Shown: piece after piece, positions 11,760-20,772 of the stretch
How the letters are laid out: each line of letters begins with the position of its first letter
Numbering within the stretch: position 1 is the stretch's first letter
Assembly: GCF_000012365.1 (NCBI RefSeq)
Contig: NC_007651.1
Span: 1,426,001 to 1,490,000, forward strand
Reading direction: 5' to 3'
DNA length: 64,000 bases
Origin: Burkholderia thailandensis E264
GTDB lineage: Bacteria > Pseudomonadota > Gammaproteobacteria > Burkholderiales > Burkholderiaceae
Program-made: the position numbers and the translations under genes
Notes under the pieces: generated by a model
What the model was told of the DNA's origin: nothing
Database searches by the model: none
Seen by the model: the letters and a program-made list of their open reading frames with translations, nothing else

Positions 11760-12623
11760 ATGCTCGCCCGTTTTCCCCTCTATTTGCGGCTGATCCGGAT
11801 GGACAAGCCGATCGGCAGCCTGCTGCTGCTGTGGCCGACGCTCAATGCGCTGTGGATCGCGTCCGACGGACATCCTGCGCCGTCGCTCGTCGTCATCTTC
11901 GTGCTCGGCACGCTGCTGATGCGCTCGGCCGGCTGCGCGATCAACGATTACGCCGATCGCGATTTCGATCGCCACGTGAAGCGCACAGCCGAGCGGCCGC
12001 TCACGTCGGGCAAGATTCGAGCATGGGAGGCGGTCGCGATCGCGGTCGGCCTTGCGCTCGTGTCGTTTCTGCTGATCCTGCCGCTCAATGCGTTGACGAA
12101 GGAACTGTCCGTCGTCGCGGTGTTCGTCGCGGCCACCTATCCGTTCATGAAGCGTTTCTTCGCGATTCCGCAGGCGTATCTCGGCATCGCGTTCGGCTTC
12201 GGGATTCCGATGGCGTTCGCGGCCGTGCAGGACACGGTGCCGGCGCTCGCATGGATGCTGCTGGCCGCCAACGTGTTCTGGTCGGTCGCGTACGACACCG
12301 CGTACGCGATGGTCGATCGCGACGACGACCTGAAGATCGGCATGCGCACGTCGGCGATCACGTTCGGCCGCTACGACGTGCTCGCGATCATGCTCTGCTA
12401 CGCGGCGATGCTCGGCATCTACGTGTGGGTGGGCGTGACGCAGCATTTCGGCTGGCCTTACTGGGCGGGCTGGGCGGCGGCTGCCGGCTGCTCGATCTAC
12501 CATTACACGCTGATCAAGGACCGCGAGCGGATGGCGTGCTTCGCCGCGTTCCGGCACAACAACTGGCTCGGCGGCGCGCTTTTTGCGGGGATCGCCGCGC
12601 ATTACGCGCTGAGTGCGCTGTAG
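11760..12623 (+). CDS. ubiA: 4-hydroxybenzoate octaprenyltransferase UbiA
   Basis: UbiA is an inner-membrane prenyltransferase that attaches the polyprenyl tail to 4-hydroxybenzoate in ubiquinone synthesis. The 287-residue protein has the Mg-diphosphate motifs NDYADRDFD (near residues 62-70) and [13 protein letters not shown] (near 180-192), and about eight hydrophobic segments. The start [19 protein letters not shown] fits the family length; two in-frame upstream starts overlap the promoter. It is followed by a good terminator. Confidence 0.96.
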
Positions 12624-12665
12624 GCGCCGCGGCGGCGGCTTTGTCCGTTCGCGCGGCAGAGAACG

Positions 12666-12696
12666 GAAAGCGGCCGTCAGGCCGCTTTCTCTTTTT
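12666..12696 (+). terminator. Intrinsic terminator after ubiA
   Basis: A perfect ten-base stem GAAAGCGGCC / GGCCGCTTTC with loop GTCA (12666-12689) is followed by TCTTTTT. It lies 42 bases after the ubiA stop, ahead of the convergent proC. Confidence 0.9.
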
Positions 12697-12808
12697 GTGC
12701 GCCGACGCCGTGCGCGGGCCCCGTTTCCGCATGAGCGCCGCGGGCGATCGGGCAAGTCTCGCCGAGCAGAGAAGAAGGACGGCGCGAGCGCGGCGCGCGC
12801 ACAACGAA

Positions 12809-12847
12809 CCCGGATTCGGCGAGCCGCGCCCGGATTCGGCGAGCCGC
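12809..12847. repeat. Two-copy 20-bp repeat at the 3' side of proC
   Basis: CCCGGATTCGGCGAGCCGC occurs at 12809-12827 and again at 12829-12847, one base apart, ending three bases from the proC stop codon (12851-12853, minus strand). Confidence 0.9.
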
Positions 12848-12850
12848 CGG

Positions 12851-13663
12851 TTACGCAGCGCCCAGCTCGTCGCCCATTTCCTTCGCGCGCGCCTGTGCGG
12901 CGAGCACGCCGCGCACGATCGAGTCCTTCACGTGTTGCGCGTCGAACGACGCCAGCGCGGCCGCCGTCGTGCCGCCCTTCGACGTCACGCGCTCGCGCAG
13001 CACGCTCGCGGGCTCGCCCGACTGCACCGCGAGCTGCGCGGCGCCCGCGAACGTCGCGACCGCGAGCGCGCGGCCCTGCTCGTCGTTCATGCCGAGCTGG
13101 CGCGCCGCTTCCTGCAGCGCCTCGATGAAATAGAACACGTACGCGGGGCCGCTGCCCGAGATCGCGGTGACGGCGTCGAGCTGCGATTCGTCGTCGAACC
13201 AGACCGTCTCGCCGACCGCGCCGAGCACCTTCGATGCGAGATCGCGGCCCGCCGCGTCGACGCCCGGCAGTGCGGACAGGCCGGTCACGCCGAGGCCGAC
13301 GAGCGCCGGCGTGTTCGGCATCGTGCGCACGACGCGCGCGTAATCGCCGAGCCAGCGCGACAGGTCCGCGCCGCGAATGCCGGCCGCGATGCTGACGACG
13401 AGCTGTGTCGACAGATGCGGCGCGAGCGCGGTCGCGATCTCCTTGAGCACCTGCGGCTTCACGGCGAGCACGATCGCGTCGTAGCCGGCGAGCGTGGCGT
13501 CGATGGCGGCCGCCGTGCGCACGCCGAATTGCGCTTGCGCGCGCTGACGCGCATCTTCGTTGATGTCGACGGCGAGCAGCTCGCTCGCCGCGACGCCGCG
13601 CCTGACGAGTCCGCCGATCAACGCGGCCGCCATGTTGCCGCCGCCGATGAATGCGATTTTCAT
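12851..13663 (-). CDS. proC: Pyrroline-5-carboxylate reductase
   Basis: ProC makes proline from pyrroline-5-carboxylate with NAD(P)H. The 270-residue protein starts MKIAFIGGGNMAAALIGG (Rossmann nucleotide motif GGGNMA), and contains VRTMPNTPALVG, AVTAISGSGPAYVFYFIEAL and RERVTSKGGTTAAAL, all signature segments. ATG 13663 is set by the Rossmann motif; a much longer open frame upstream overlaps yggS and is not coding. It follows yggS by 34 bp, a gene pair found in many bacteria. Confidence 0.97.
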   Translation of the reverse strand: MKIAFIGGGNMAAALIGGLVRRGVAASELLAVDINEDARQRAQAQFGVRTAAAIDATLAGYDAIVLAVKPQVLKEIATALAPHLSTQLVVSIAAGIRGADLSRWLGDYARVVRTMPNTPALVGLGVTGLSALPGVDAAGRDLASKVLGAVGETVWFDDESQLDAVTAISGSGPAYVFYFIEALQEAARQLGMNDEQGRALAVATFAGAAQLAVQSGEPASVLRERVTSKGGTTAAALASFDAQHVKDSIVRGVLAAQARAKEMGDELGAA

Positions 13664-13697
13664 GATGAATGAGACCGTTGAGGGAAAGGTGGTGGGT

Positions 13698-14396
13698 TCA
13701 GTGGGCGTAGTCGCGCGCGCCGAAGATCGCGGTGCCGATGCGCACGATCGTCGCGCCTTCGGCGACAGCGGCCTCGAGATCGTCCGACATGCCCATCGAC
13801 AGCGTGTCGAGCGCGAGTCCGTCCGCGCGCAGTTGCTCGAAGAGCGCATGCAGCGCGCGGTGCGGCGCGCGTTTCGCCTCGGGGTCGGCCGCGGGCTCGG
13901 GGATCGCCATCAGGCCGCGCAGCCGCAGCGCGGGCAGCGCGGCGATCGCGCGCGCGAGTTCGGCCGCGTCCGAGGGCGCGACGCCGCTCTTCGACGCCTC
14001 GCCGCTGATATTCACCTGCACGCAGACGTTCAGCGGCGGCAGGTGCGCGGGCCGCTGCTCCGCCAGGCGCTGCGCGATCTTGAGCCGGTCGATCGTATGC
14101 ACCCAGTCGAAACGCTCGGCGACGGGGCGCGTCTTGTTCGACTGCAGTGGGCCGATGAAATGCCACTCGAGCTCGGCGCGAAGATCGGCGAGCGAATCGA
14201 TCTTGTCGATCGACTCCTGCACGTAATTCTCGCCGAACGCGCGCTGGCCGGCCGCGTAGGCGGCGCGCACCGCGTCGGCCGGAAACGTCTTCGACACCGC
14301 GAGCAGCGTGACCGCGCGCGGCTCGCGGCCGGCCGCGCGGGCGGCTTCGTCGATGCGGCGTTGAACGGAGGCGAGGCGGGCGGCGAGATCGGGCAT
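13698..14396 (-). CDS. yggS: PLP homeostasis protein, YggS family
   Basis: YggS/PLPBP proteins bind pyridoxal phosphate and keep its level and amino-acid pools in balance, with no known catalysis. The 232-residue protein has the PLP lysine in LLAVSKTFPADAVRAAY, then FGENYVQE, WHFIGPLQSNKTR and LRGLMAIPEP. Near the C-terminus are LSMGMSDDLEAAVAEGATIVRIGTAIFG segments that bind the phosphate. It is just upstream of proC on the same strand. Confidence 0.95.
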   Translation of the reverse strand: MPDLAARLASVQRRIDEAARAAGREPRAVTLLAVSKTFPADAVRAAYAAGQRAFGENYVQESIDKIDSLADLRAELEWHFIGPLQSNKTRPVAERFDWVHTIDRLKIAQRLAEQRPAHLPPLNVCVQVNISGEASKSGVAPSDAAELARAIAALPALRLRGLMAIPEPAADPEAKRAPHRALHALFEQLRADGLALDTLSMGMSDDLEAAVAEGATIVRIGTAIFGARDYAH

Positions 14397-14547
14397 GGCG
14401 GGACGAATGAAACATGAGACGCGCGCCGGACGGCGTGCCGCGGCGCGCGACGGATGCGGGAATTATACGGACAACCGGCGCTGACAACCGGCGCGGATGA
14501 TCGCCGCGAACGACGGACGGGCGCGAAGCGCCGCCCGTCGCGCGCCG

Positions 14548-15774
14548 TCAACCGTACAGCAGATTCTCGACGAGCTGCACCCAGTGCACGACGGGCACCG
14601 GCGTGCCGCTTTGCAGATGCGCGATGCAGCCGATGTTCGCCGATACGATCATTTGCGGCTCGGTCGCCTGCAGCTTCGCGAGTTTCTGCTTGCGCAGCTT
14701 GTATGCGAGCGACGGCTGCGTGAGCGAGTAGGTGCCTGCGGACCCGCAGCACAGATGGCTGTCGGCGGGCAGCCGCACTTCGATGCCGAGCGCCTCCAGC
14801 AGCCGCTCGACCTTGCCGCGCAACTGCTGGCCATGCTGTAGCGTGCACGGCGGATGATAGGCGACCGTGTGGATGCCGCGCCGGCGCGTGAGCGCGATCA
14901 GCTCGGCCTCGAAGCCGCCGAGCAGCTCGGATGCGTCCTTCGTCAGCTCGACGATGCGGCGCGCCTTGTCCGCGTACGCCGCGTCGCCGCGCAGCAGGTG
15001 CGCGTACTCGCGCACCGTCGCGCCGCAGCCGGACGCGTTCATCACGATCGCGTCGACGCCGCGCTCGACGTGCGGCCACCACGCGTCGATGTTGCGGCGC
15101 GCGTCGTCGAGCGCTTCGTCGTGATAGCCGAGATGCAGCCGGATCGCGCCGCAGCAGCCGGCTTCCGGCGCGACCACGGTCTCGATGCCGAGCGCATCCA
15201 GCACGCGCGCGGTTGCGATGTTGATGTTCGGCATCATCGACGGCTGCACGCAGCCCGCGAGCATCAGCACGCGGCGCTCGCGCCGCGCGGTCGGCCACGC
15301 GAGCAGGCGCGCGCGCGGCGGCACCTTGTCGCGCAGCCGCTTCGGCAGCAGCGGCCGCACGTGCTGGCCGAGCCGCATCACGGGCGCGAACACGGAGGCG
15401 TTCGGCACGAAGCTCGCGAGCAGGCGCCGCACGATCCGCTGCGCGAGCGGCCGCGACACCTTCGTCTCGACGACCTTGCGGCCGATGTCGACGAGCCGGC
15501 CGTACTCGACGCCCGACGGGCAGGTCGTCTCGCAACTGCGGCATGTGAGGCAGCGGTCGAGATGCTGCTGCGTGCTGCGCGTGACCTCCGCGCCCTCGAG
15601 CATCTGCTTGATCAGGTAGATGCGTCCGCGCGGGCCGTCGAGTTCGTCGCCGAGCAATTGATAGGTCGGGCAGGTCGCGGTGCAGAAGCCGCAGTGCACG
15701 CACTTGCGCAGGATCGCGTCGGCGTCGTCGCCGTCGGGCGTGTGGCGGATGAAATCGGCGAGGTTCGTCTGCAT
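14548..15774 (-). CDS. glcF: Glycolate oxidase iron-sulfur subunit GlcF
   Basis: GlcF passes electrons from the flavin subunits of glycolate oxidase towards the quinone pool. The 408-residue protein has two 4Fe-4S motifs, CVHCGFCTATCP (about residues 25-36) and CLTCRSCETTCP (about 75-86), and two cysteine-rich CCG modules (AGCCGAIRLH and LCCGSAGTYS). It starts 6 bases after the glcE stop, so the two are cotranscribed. It is the last gene of the glcD-glcE-glcF string. Confidence 0.96.
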   Translation of the reverse strand: MQTNLADFIRHTPDGDDADAILRKCVHCGFCTATCPTYQLLGDELDGPRGRIYLIKQMLEGAEVTRSTQQHLDRCLTCRSCETTCPSGVEYGRLVDIGRKVVETKVSRPLAQRIVRRLLASFVPNASVFAPVMRLGQHVRPLLPKRLRDKVPPRARLLAWPTARRERRVLMLAGCVQPSMMPNINIATARVLDALGIETVVAPEAGCCGAIRLHLGYHDEALDDARRNIDAWWPHVERGVDAIVMNASGCGATVREYAHLLRGDAAYADKARRIVELTKDASELLGGFEAELIALTRRRGIHTVAYHPPCTLQHGQQLRGKVERLLEALGIEVRLPADSHLCCGSAGTYSLTQPSLAYKLRKQKLAKLQATEPQMIVSANIGCIAHLQSGTPVPVVHWVQLVENLLYG

Positions 15775-15780
15775 CGCACT

Positions 15781-16869
15781 TTAGAGATCGGGGTAGAGCC
15801 GGCCGCGGTTGAAGATGCGCGCCGGATCGAACGCCGTCTTCAGGCCGCGGTGGATTTTCATCAGCGGCGCGGGCAGCGGCGTGAACACGCCCGCGCTCCT
15901 GTCGTAGCTTTCGCTCGCGCGAAAGAGCGTCGCGTGGCCGCCCGCCTGCTTCGCGCTCATGCGTACCGTCTGCGCGTCGGCGTCGGTGATCCACCAGCGC
16001 TGCGCACCGCCCCATTCCATCATCTGCGTGCCGGGCAGGTGCATCGGCTCGGTGATCGACGGCAGCGACAGCCGCCAGAGCGCGTGGCCCGGCGCGAGCG
16101 ACGAGAAGAACGGGTCGTTCTGCTCGCGCACGCCCTCCCAGAAGCGCTCGGCCTCGACCGCGTCGACGGCTTCGCCGCCGAGCACGGTCTTCGCGCTCTT
16201 CACGGCCGCTTCCGCACCCGACAGGCGCAGCACGAGCGTACTGTAGCGCCACGCGCTCGCGGACAGCGGAAACGGGCGGCCCGCCCATTCGTTGAGCTTG
16301 CGCACCGCGTCGGTCGCGCTCATGTCGAATTTCAGCGTGATTTCGGCGGCCGGGACGGGCAGCACCTTGATCGACAGCTCGAGCATCAGCCCGAGCGTGC
16401 CGAGCGAGCCCGCCATCAGCCGCGACACGTCGTAGCCCGCGACGTTCTTCACGACCTGTCCGCCGAAGCGCAGCATGTCGCCCCGTCCGTTCAGGATCGT
16501 CACGCCGAGCACGAAATCGCGCGGCGCGCCCGTCGTCGCGCGGCGCGGGCCGGCCAGGCCCGCCGCGACCGCGCCGCCCACCGTCGCGCCGCGCCCGAAA
16601 TGCGGCGGCTCGAACGGCAGCATCTGGCCGCGCTCGGCGAGCGTCGCCTCGAGCTCGGCGAGCGACGTGCCCGCGCGCGCGGTGACGACGAGCTCGGCGG
16701 GGTCGTATGCCACGATCCCGTGATGCGCGCGCGTATCGAGAATCTCTCCGTCGAGCGTCTGGCCGTACCAGTCCTTCGTGCCGCCGCCGCGTATGCGCAG
16801 CGCGCGGCCGCTCGCCGCGGCGTCGCGGATGCGCGCGGCCCAGCCTGCGACGATGTCGTCCTCTTCCAT
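15781..16869 (-). CDS. glcE: Glycolate oxidase FAD-binding subunit GlcE
   Basis: GlcE is the shorter flavin subunit of glycolate oxidase. The 362-residue protein has the PCMH-type FAD fold: RIRGGGTKDWYG near the N-terminus, GRGATVGGAVAAGLAGPRR (about 93-111) and GGQVVKNVAGYDVSRLMAGSLGTLG. It is about 130 residues shorter than GlcD, as expected for GlcE. It lies between glcD and glcF on the same strand. Confidence 0.95.
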   Translation of the reverse strand: MEEDDIVAGWAARIRDAAASGRALRIRGGGTKDWYGQTLDGEILDTRAHHGIVAYDPAELVVTARAGTSLAELEATLAERGQMLPFEPPHFGRGATVGGAVAAGLAGPRRATTGAPRDFVLGVTILNGRGDMLRFGGQVVKNVAGYDVSRLMAGSLGTLGLMLELSIKVLPVPAAEITLKFDMSATDAVRKLNEWAGRPFPLSASAWRYSTLVLRLSGAEAAVKSAKTVLGGEAVDAVEAERFWEGVREQNDPFFSSLAPGHALWRLSLPSITEPMHLPGTQMMEWGGAQRWWITDADAQTVRMSAKQAGGHATLFRASESYDRSAGVFTPLPAPLMKIHRGLKTAFDPARIFNRGRLYPDL

Positions 16870-16970
16870 GGCGTTGTGTTTCGTTGTTCGTTTCGGGCGA
16901 TTTTACCGGGGCGGCGCGATCGCACAGTCGGGCCGAACCCCTACGATCCCTTCAGGCCCGCACGGCGGCG

Positions 16971-18464
16971 TCAGAAGCGCGGCAGGTCCGGACGCGGCAG
17001 CAGCCCGCCGCGCACGTGCATCCGGCCGTATTCGGCGCAGCGCGCGCGGGTTGGAATCCCCTTGTCAGGATTGAGCAGCTCGGGCGGATCGAACGCGCGC
17101 TTGACCGCGAAGAACGCGTCGCACTCCTCGCGCGAGAACTGCACGCACATCGAGTTCAGCTTCTCGACGCCGACGCCGTGCTCGCCCGTCACCGTGCCGC
17201 CGAATTCGACGCAGGTTTCGAGGATCTCCGCGCCGAACGCCTCCGCGCGGTGCAGCTCGTCGGCGTCGTTCGCGTTGAACAGGATGAGCGGGTGCATGTT
17301 GCCGTCGCCCGCGTGGAACACGTTGATGCAGCGCAGCCCGTACTTCGTCTCCATCTGCTCGATGCGCGCGAGGAGCGGCCCGATCGCGCGGCGCGGCACC
17401 GTGCCGTCCATGCAGTAATAGTCGGGCGAAATGCGGCCCGCGGCCGGGAAGGCATTCTTGCGGCCCGACCAGAAGCGCAGCCGCTCGGCCTCGCTGCGCG
17501 ACACCTGGATGCGCGTCGCGCCGTGCTCGCGCAGCACCGCGGTCATCCGCACGATCTCCTCGGCGACTTCCTCCTGCGTGCCGTCCGATTCGCACAACAG
17601 GATCGCGGCCGCGTCGAGATCGTAGCCCGCGTGCGTGAACGCCTCGACCGCCTGCGTCGCCGGCTTGTCCATCATTTCGAGGCCGGCCGGTATGATGCCC
17701 GACGCGATGATCGCGGCGACGGCCTCGCCGCCCTTGACGACGTCGTCGAAGCTCGCCATCACGAGCTGCGCGCACTGCGGCTTCGGAATCAGGCGCACCG
17801 TGACCTCGGTGACGACGATGAACATGCCTTCGCTGCCGATCGTGACGGCGAGCAGATCGAGGCCGGGCGCGTCGGGCGCGAGCGAGCCGAATTCGACGAT
17901 CTCGCCGTCGATCGTCACGCCGCGCACGCGCAGCACGTTGTGGCACGTGAGCCCGTATTTCAGGCAATGGACGCCGCCCGAGTTCTCGGACACGTTGCCG
18001 CCGATCGTGCACGCGATCTGCGACGAAGGGTCGGGCGCGTAGTAGAGGCCGTACGGCGCGGCGGCCTCGGAGATCGCGAGATTGCGTACGCCGGGCTGAA
18101 CGGTGGCCGTGCGCGCATAGGAATCGACTTCGACGATCCGCGTGAAACGCGCGAGCGACAGCACGACGCCGTGCCCGATCGGCAGCGCGCCGCCCGACAG
18201 GCTCGTGCCCGCGCCGCGCGGCACGATCGGCACGTCCATGCGCCGGCAGATCTGCACGATCCGCTGCACCTGCGATTCGGTCTCCGGCAGCGCGACCGCG
18301 AGCGGCAGCCGGCGGTATGCGGACAGCGCGTCGCATTCGTACGCGGCCGTGTCCTCGTCGCGATGCAGCAGGCAGTGGGTCGGCAGCACGGCCATCAGCG
18401 CCTGCACGACTTCGCGCTGGCGCTGCGCGCGCAGATCGGCCGACAGTTCGGCGGGGGCGTTCAT
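16971..18464 (-). CDS. glcD: Glycolate oxidase FAD-linked subunit GlcD
   Basis: GlcD is the main catalytic flavoprotein of glycolate oxidase, which oxidises glycolate (from phosphoglycolate salvage) to glyoxylate. The 497-residue protein has the FAD motifs IVPRGAGTSLSGGALP and GGNVSENSGGVHCLKYG, and the C-terminal active-site segments FHAGDGNMHP and GEHGVGVEK. The ATG has an ideal ribosome site, AGGAGGAG. It follows a D-lactate dehydrogenase-like gene by 64 bp and precedes glcE, so all four genes may be one operon. Confidence 0.96.
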   Translation of the reverse strand: MNAPAELSADLRAQRQREVVQALMAVLPTHCLLHRDEDTAAYECDALSAYRRLPLAVALPETESQVQRIVQICRRMDVPIVPRGAGTSLSGGALPIGHGVVLSLARFTRIVEVDSYARTATVQPGVRNLAISEAAAPYGLYYAPDPSSQIACTIGGNVSENSGGVHCLKYGLTCHNVLRVRGVTIDGEIVEFGSLAPDAPGLDLLAVTIGSEGMFIVVTEVTVRLIPKPQCAQLVMASFDDVVKGGEAVAAIIASGIIPAGLEMMDKPATQAVEAFTHAGYDLDAAAILLCESDGTQEEVAEEIVRMTAVLREHGATRIQVSRSEAERLRFWSGRKNAFPAAGRISPDYYCMDGTVPRRAIGPLLARIEQMETKYGLRCINVFHAGDGNMHPLILFNANDADELHRAEAFGAEILETCVEFGGTVTGEHGVGVEKLNSMCVQFSREECDAFFAVKRAFDPPELLNPDKGIPTRARCAEYGRMHVRGGLLPRPDLPRF

Positions 18465-18528
18465 TTCTCCTCCTGTTGCGCGGCGCGCGGCGCGCGGTCG
18501 TTCGATCCCGTTGCGGGCGCCGTCGCTT

Positions 18529-19938
18529 TCATGCGTCGATCGTGAAGATCTTGCCGGGGTTCATCAGGTTGCGCGGATCGAGCGCGCGCTTGATCGCGCG
18601 CATCGCGTCGACCGCGTTCTCGCCGTGCTCGGCCGCGAGAAAGCGCATCTTGTGCAGCCCGACGCCGTGCTCGCCCGTGCAGGTGCCGCCCATGCGCAGC
18701 GCGCGCTCGACGATCCGGTCGTTGAGCGCCTCGGCTTCGGCGAGCTCCTCGGGCTTGGCCGGATCGACGAGGATCGCGACGTGGAAGTTGCCGTCGCCGA
18801 CGTGGCCCACGATCGGGCACGGCAGCGACGACGCGTTCAGGTCGGCTTCGGTTTCCTCGACGCACGCGGCGAGCTGCGAGATCGGCACGCAGACGTCGGT
18901 CGTCACCGCGCGGCAGCCGGGCTTCAGTTGCAGCATCGAGAAATACGCGTGGTGGCGCGCGGACCAGAGGCGCGTGCGATCCTCGGGCCGCGTCGCCCAT
19001 TCGAAGCCCTGGCCGCCGTTCTGCTCGGCGAGCGCCTCGACTTGCTGAGCCTGCTCGCGCACGCCGGATTCGGTGCCGTGGAATTCGAAGAAGAGCGTCG
19101 GCGCCTCGGCGAGCCCGAGCTGCGCGTTGCGGTTGATCGCGCGCACCGCGAGCGCGTCGACGAATTCGACGCGCGCGATCGGCACGCCGATCTGAATCGT
19201 CTCGATCACGGTGCGCGCGGCGGCGCTCATCGACGGGAAGGCGCACACGGCGGCCGACACGGCCTCGGGCAGCGGGTGCAGGCGCAGCGTGATCTCGGTG
19301 ATCACGCCGAGCGTGCCTTCGGAGCCGACGAAAAGCCGCGTGAGATCGTAGCCCGCCGACGATTTGCGCGCGCGCGTGCCCGTCTTCACGACCCGGCCGT
19401 CGGCGAGCACGGCGGTGAGGCCGAGCACGTTCTCGCGCATCGTGCCGTAGCGCACCGCGTTCGTGCCCGACGCGCGCGTCGCGGTCATCCCGCCGATGCT
19501 CGCGTCCGCGCCCGGATCGATCGGGAAGAAGAGGCCCGTGTCGCGCAGCGCGTCGTTCAGCGCGCGGCGCGTGAGCCCGGGCTCGACGGTCGCGGTGAGA
19601 TCGTCGGCGTCGATCGACAGCACGCGGTTCATCTCCGACAGATCGAGCGACACGCCGCCGCGCACCGCGAGCAGATGGCCTTCGAGCGACGAGCCGACGC
19701 CGTACGGGATCAGCGGCACGTCGTGCCGCGCGCAGAGAAGGACGACGTCGCGCACGTCGTCGGCCGTGTGCGCGAACACGACGGCGTCGGGCAGTTGCGG
19801 ATCGAACGGCGACTCGTCGCGGCCGTGATGGGCGCGCACCGCCTGCGCGACCGACATGCGCGCGCCGAACCGGGCGGCGAGCGCGTCGACGAAGGCGGTG
19901 GGAAGCGGGCGATGCGGCGGCGGAGCGGGGTGGTTCAA
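18529..19938 (-). CDS. FAD-linked oxidase, D-lactate dehydrogenase (cytochrome) type
   Basis: This family oxidises D-lactate or related D-2-hydroxy acids and delivers electrons to the respiratory chain. The 469-residue protein has LIPYGVGSSLEGHLLA and GGMTATRASGTNAVRYG for FAD, and the metal and substrate segments GHVGDGNFHVAI and GEHGVGLHK. The start is TTG with CAGGAGA seven bases before it; I see no ATG that leaves the FAD domain intact. It heads the glcDEF string and resembles GlcD, so its substrate could also be another D-2-hydroxy acid. Confidence 0.9.
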   Translation of the reverse strand: MNHPAPPPHRPLPTAFVDALAARFGARMSVAQAVRAHHGRDESPFDPQLPDAVVFAHTADDVRDVVLLCARHDVPLIPYGVGSSLEGHLLAVRGGVSLDLSEMNRVLSIDADDLTATVEPGLTRRALNDALRDTGLFFPIDPGADASIGGMTATRASGTNAVRYGTMRENVLGLTAVLADGRVVKTGTRARKSSAGYDLTRLFVGSEGTLGVITEITLRLHPLPEAVSAAVCAFPSMSAAARTVIETIQIGVPIARVEFVDALAVRAINRNAQLGLAEAPTLFFEFHGTESGVREQAQQVEALAEQNGGQGFEWATRPEDRTRLWSARHHAYFSMLQLKPGCRAVTTDVCVPISQLAACVEETEADLNASSLPCPIVGHVGDGNFHVAILVDPAKPEELAEAEALNDRIVERALRMGGTCTGEHGVGLHKMRFLAAEHGENAVDAMRAIKRALDPRNLMNPGKIFTIDA

Positions 19939-20100
19939 GCGAGTCTCCTGGGGGCAGATCTTTATGGCGCGCGCCGCGGCGAGGCGGGCCGGATCATTCT
20001 ACGCTCGAATGGATGCGCGCCGCCTCGAACGCGGCTGCGATAATAGGGAATTCACCGACGCGGCGCGCGCCGCCGCCAACGGCCAACGACGGGAGGAACG

Positions 20101-20652
20101 ATGGGCAATCGCTTGAGCAAGATCGCGACCCGCACGGGCGACGACGGCACGACGGGCCTCGGCGACGGCAGCCGCGTGCGCAAGGACGATGCGCGGATCG
20201 CGGCGATCGGCGACGTCGACGAACTGAACTCGCAGATCGGCGTGCTGCTTGCCGAGCCGCTGCCGGACGACGTCCGCGCGGCGCTTTCGGCGATCCAGCA
20301 CGATCTGTTCGATCTGGGCGGGGAGCTGTGCATTCCGGGGCACGCGGCGATCACCGACGCGCATCTCGCGCGCCTGGACGGCTGGCTCGCGCACTACAAC
20401 GGGCAACTGCCGCCGCTCGAGGAGTTCATCCTGCCGGGCGGCGCGCGCGGCGCGGCGCTCGCGCACGTGTGCCGGACCGTCTGCCGGCGCGCGGAGCGAT
20501 CGATCGTCGCGCTCGGCGCGAGCGAGCCGCTCAACGCGGCGCCGCGCCGCTACGTGAACCGGCTGTCGGATCTGCTGTTCGTGCTCGCGCGGGTGCTGAA
20601 CCGCGCGGCGGGCGGCGCCGACGTGCTGTGGGACCGTACGCGAGCGCACTGA
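20101..20652 (+). CDS. Cob(I)alamin adenosyltransferase, PduO type
   Basis: The enzyme transfers the adenosyl group of ATP to cob(I)alamin to make coenzyme B12. The 183-residue protein has the N-terminal ATP motif TRTGDDGTTGLGDGSRVRKD, then DVDELNSQIG and the C-terminal RRYVNRLSDLLFVLAR, the three signature blocks of the PduO family. A ribosome site GGGAGG precedes the ATG. It is divergent from the D-lactate dehydrogenase gene and 120 bp ahead of hmp. Confidence 0.95.
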   Translation: MGNRLSKIATRTGDDGTTGLGDGSRVRKDDARIAAIGDVDELNSQIGVLLAEPLPDDVRAALSAIQHDLFDLGGELCIPGHAAITDAHLARLDGWLAHYNGQLPPLEEFILPGGARGAALAHVCRTVCRRAERSIVALGASEPLNAAPRRYVNRLSDLLFVLARVLNRAAGGADVLWDRTRAH

Positions 20653-20730
20653 ACGCGTTGATGCGCATCATTGCAATCGCGGGCCTGTTGTGGCGAGGTG
20701 CGACAATTTGACCGCCGGGCGCGCGCCCAT

Positions 20731-20740
20731 AAAGATGTAT
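20731..20740 (+). promoter_or_regulatory. Possible NsrR half-site upstream of hmp
   Basis: AAAGATGTAT, 33 bases before the hmp ATG, matches one half (AAGATGYAT) of the NsrR nitric-oxide repressor site. No matching second half is visible at the expected distance, so support is weak. Confidence 0.2.
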
Positions 20741-20772
20741 CGTTTGAGAATGTTTAACGGAGGAATACTTTC

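Noticed and set aside
20702..20744. Full NsrR palindrome upstream of hmp
   Set aside because: Only one half-site is recognisable; the second half does not match.
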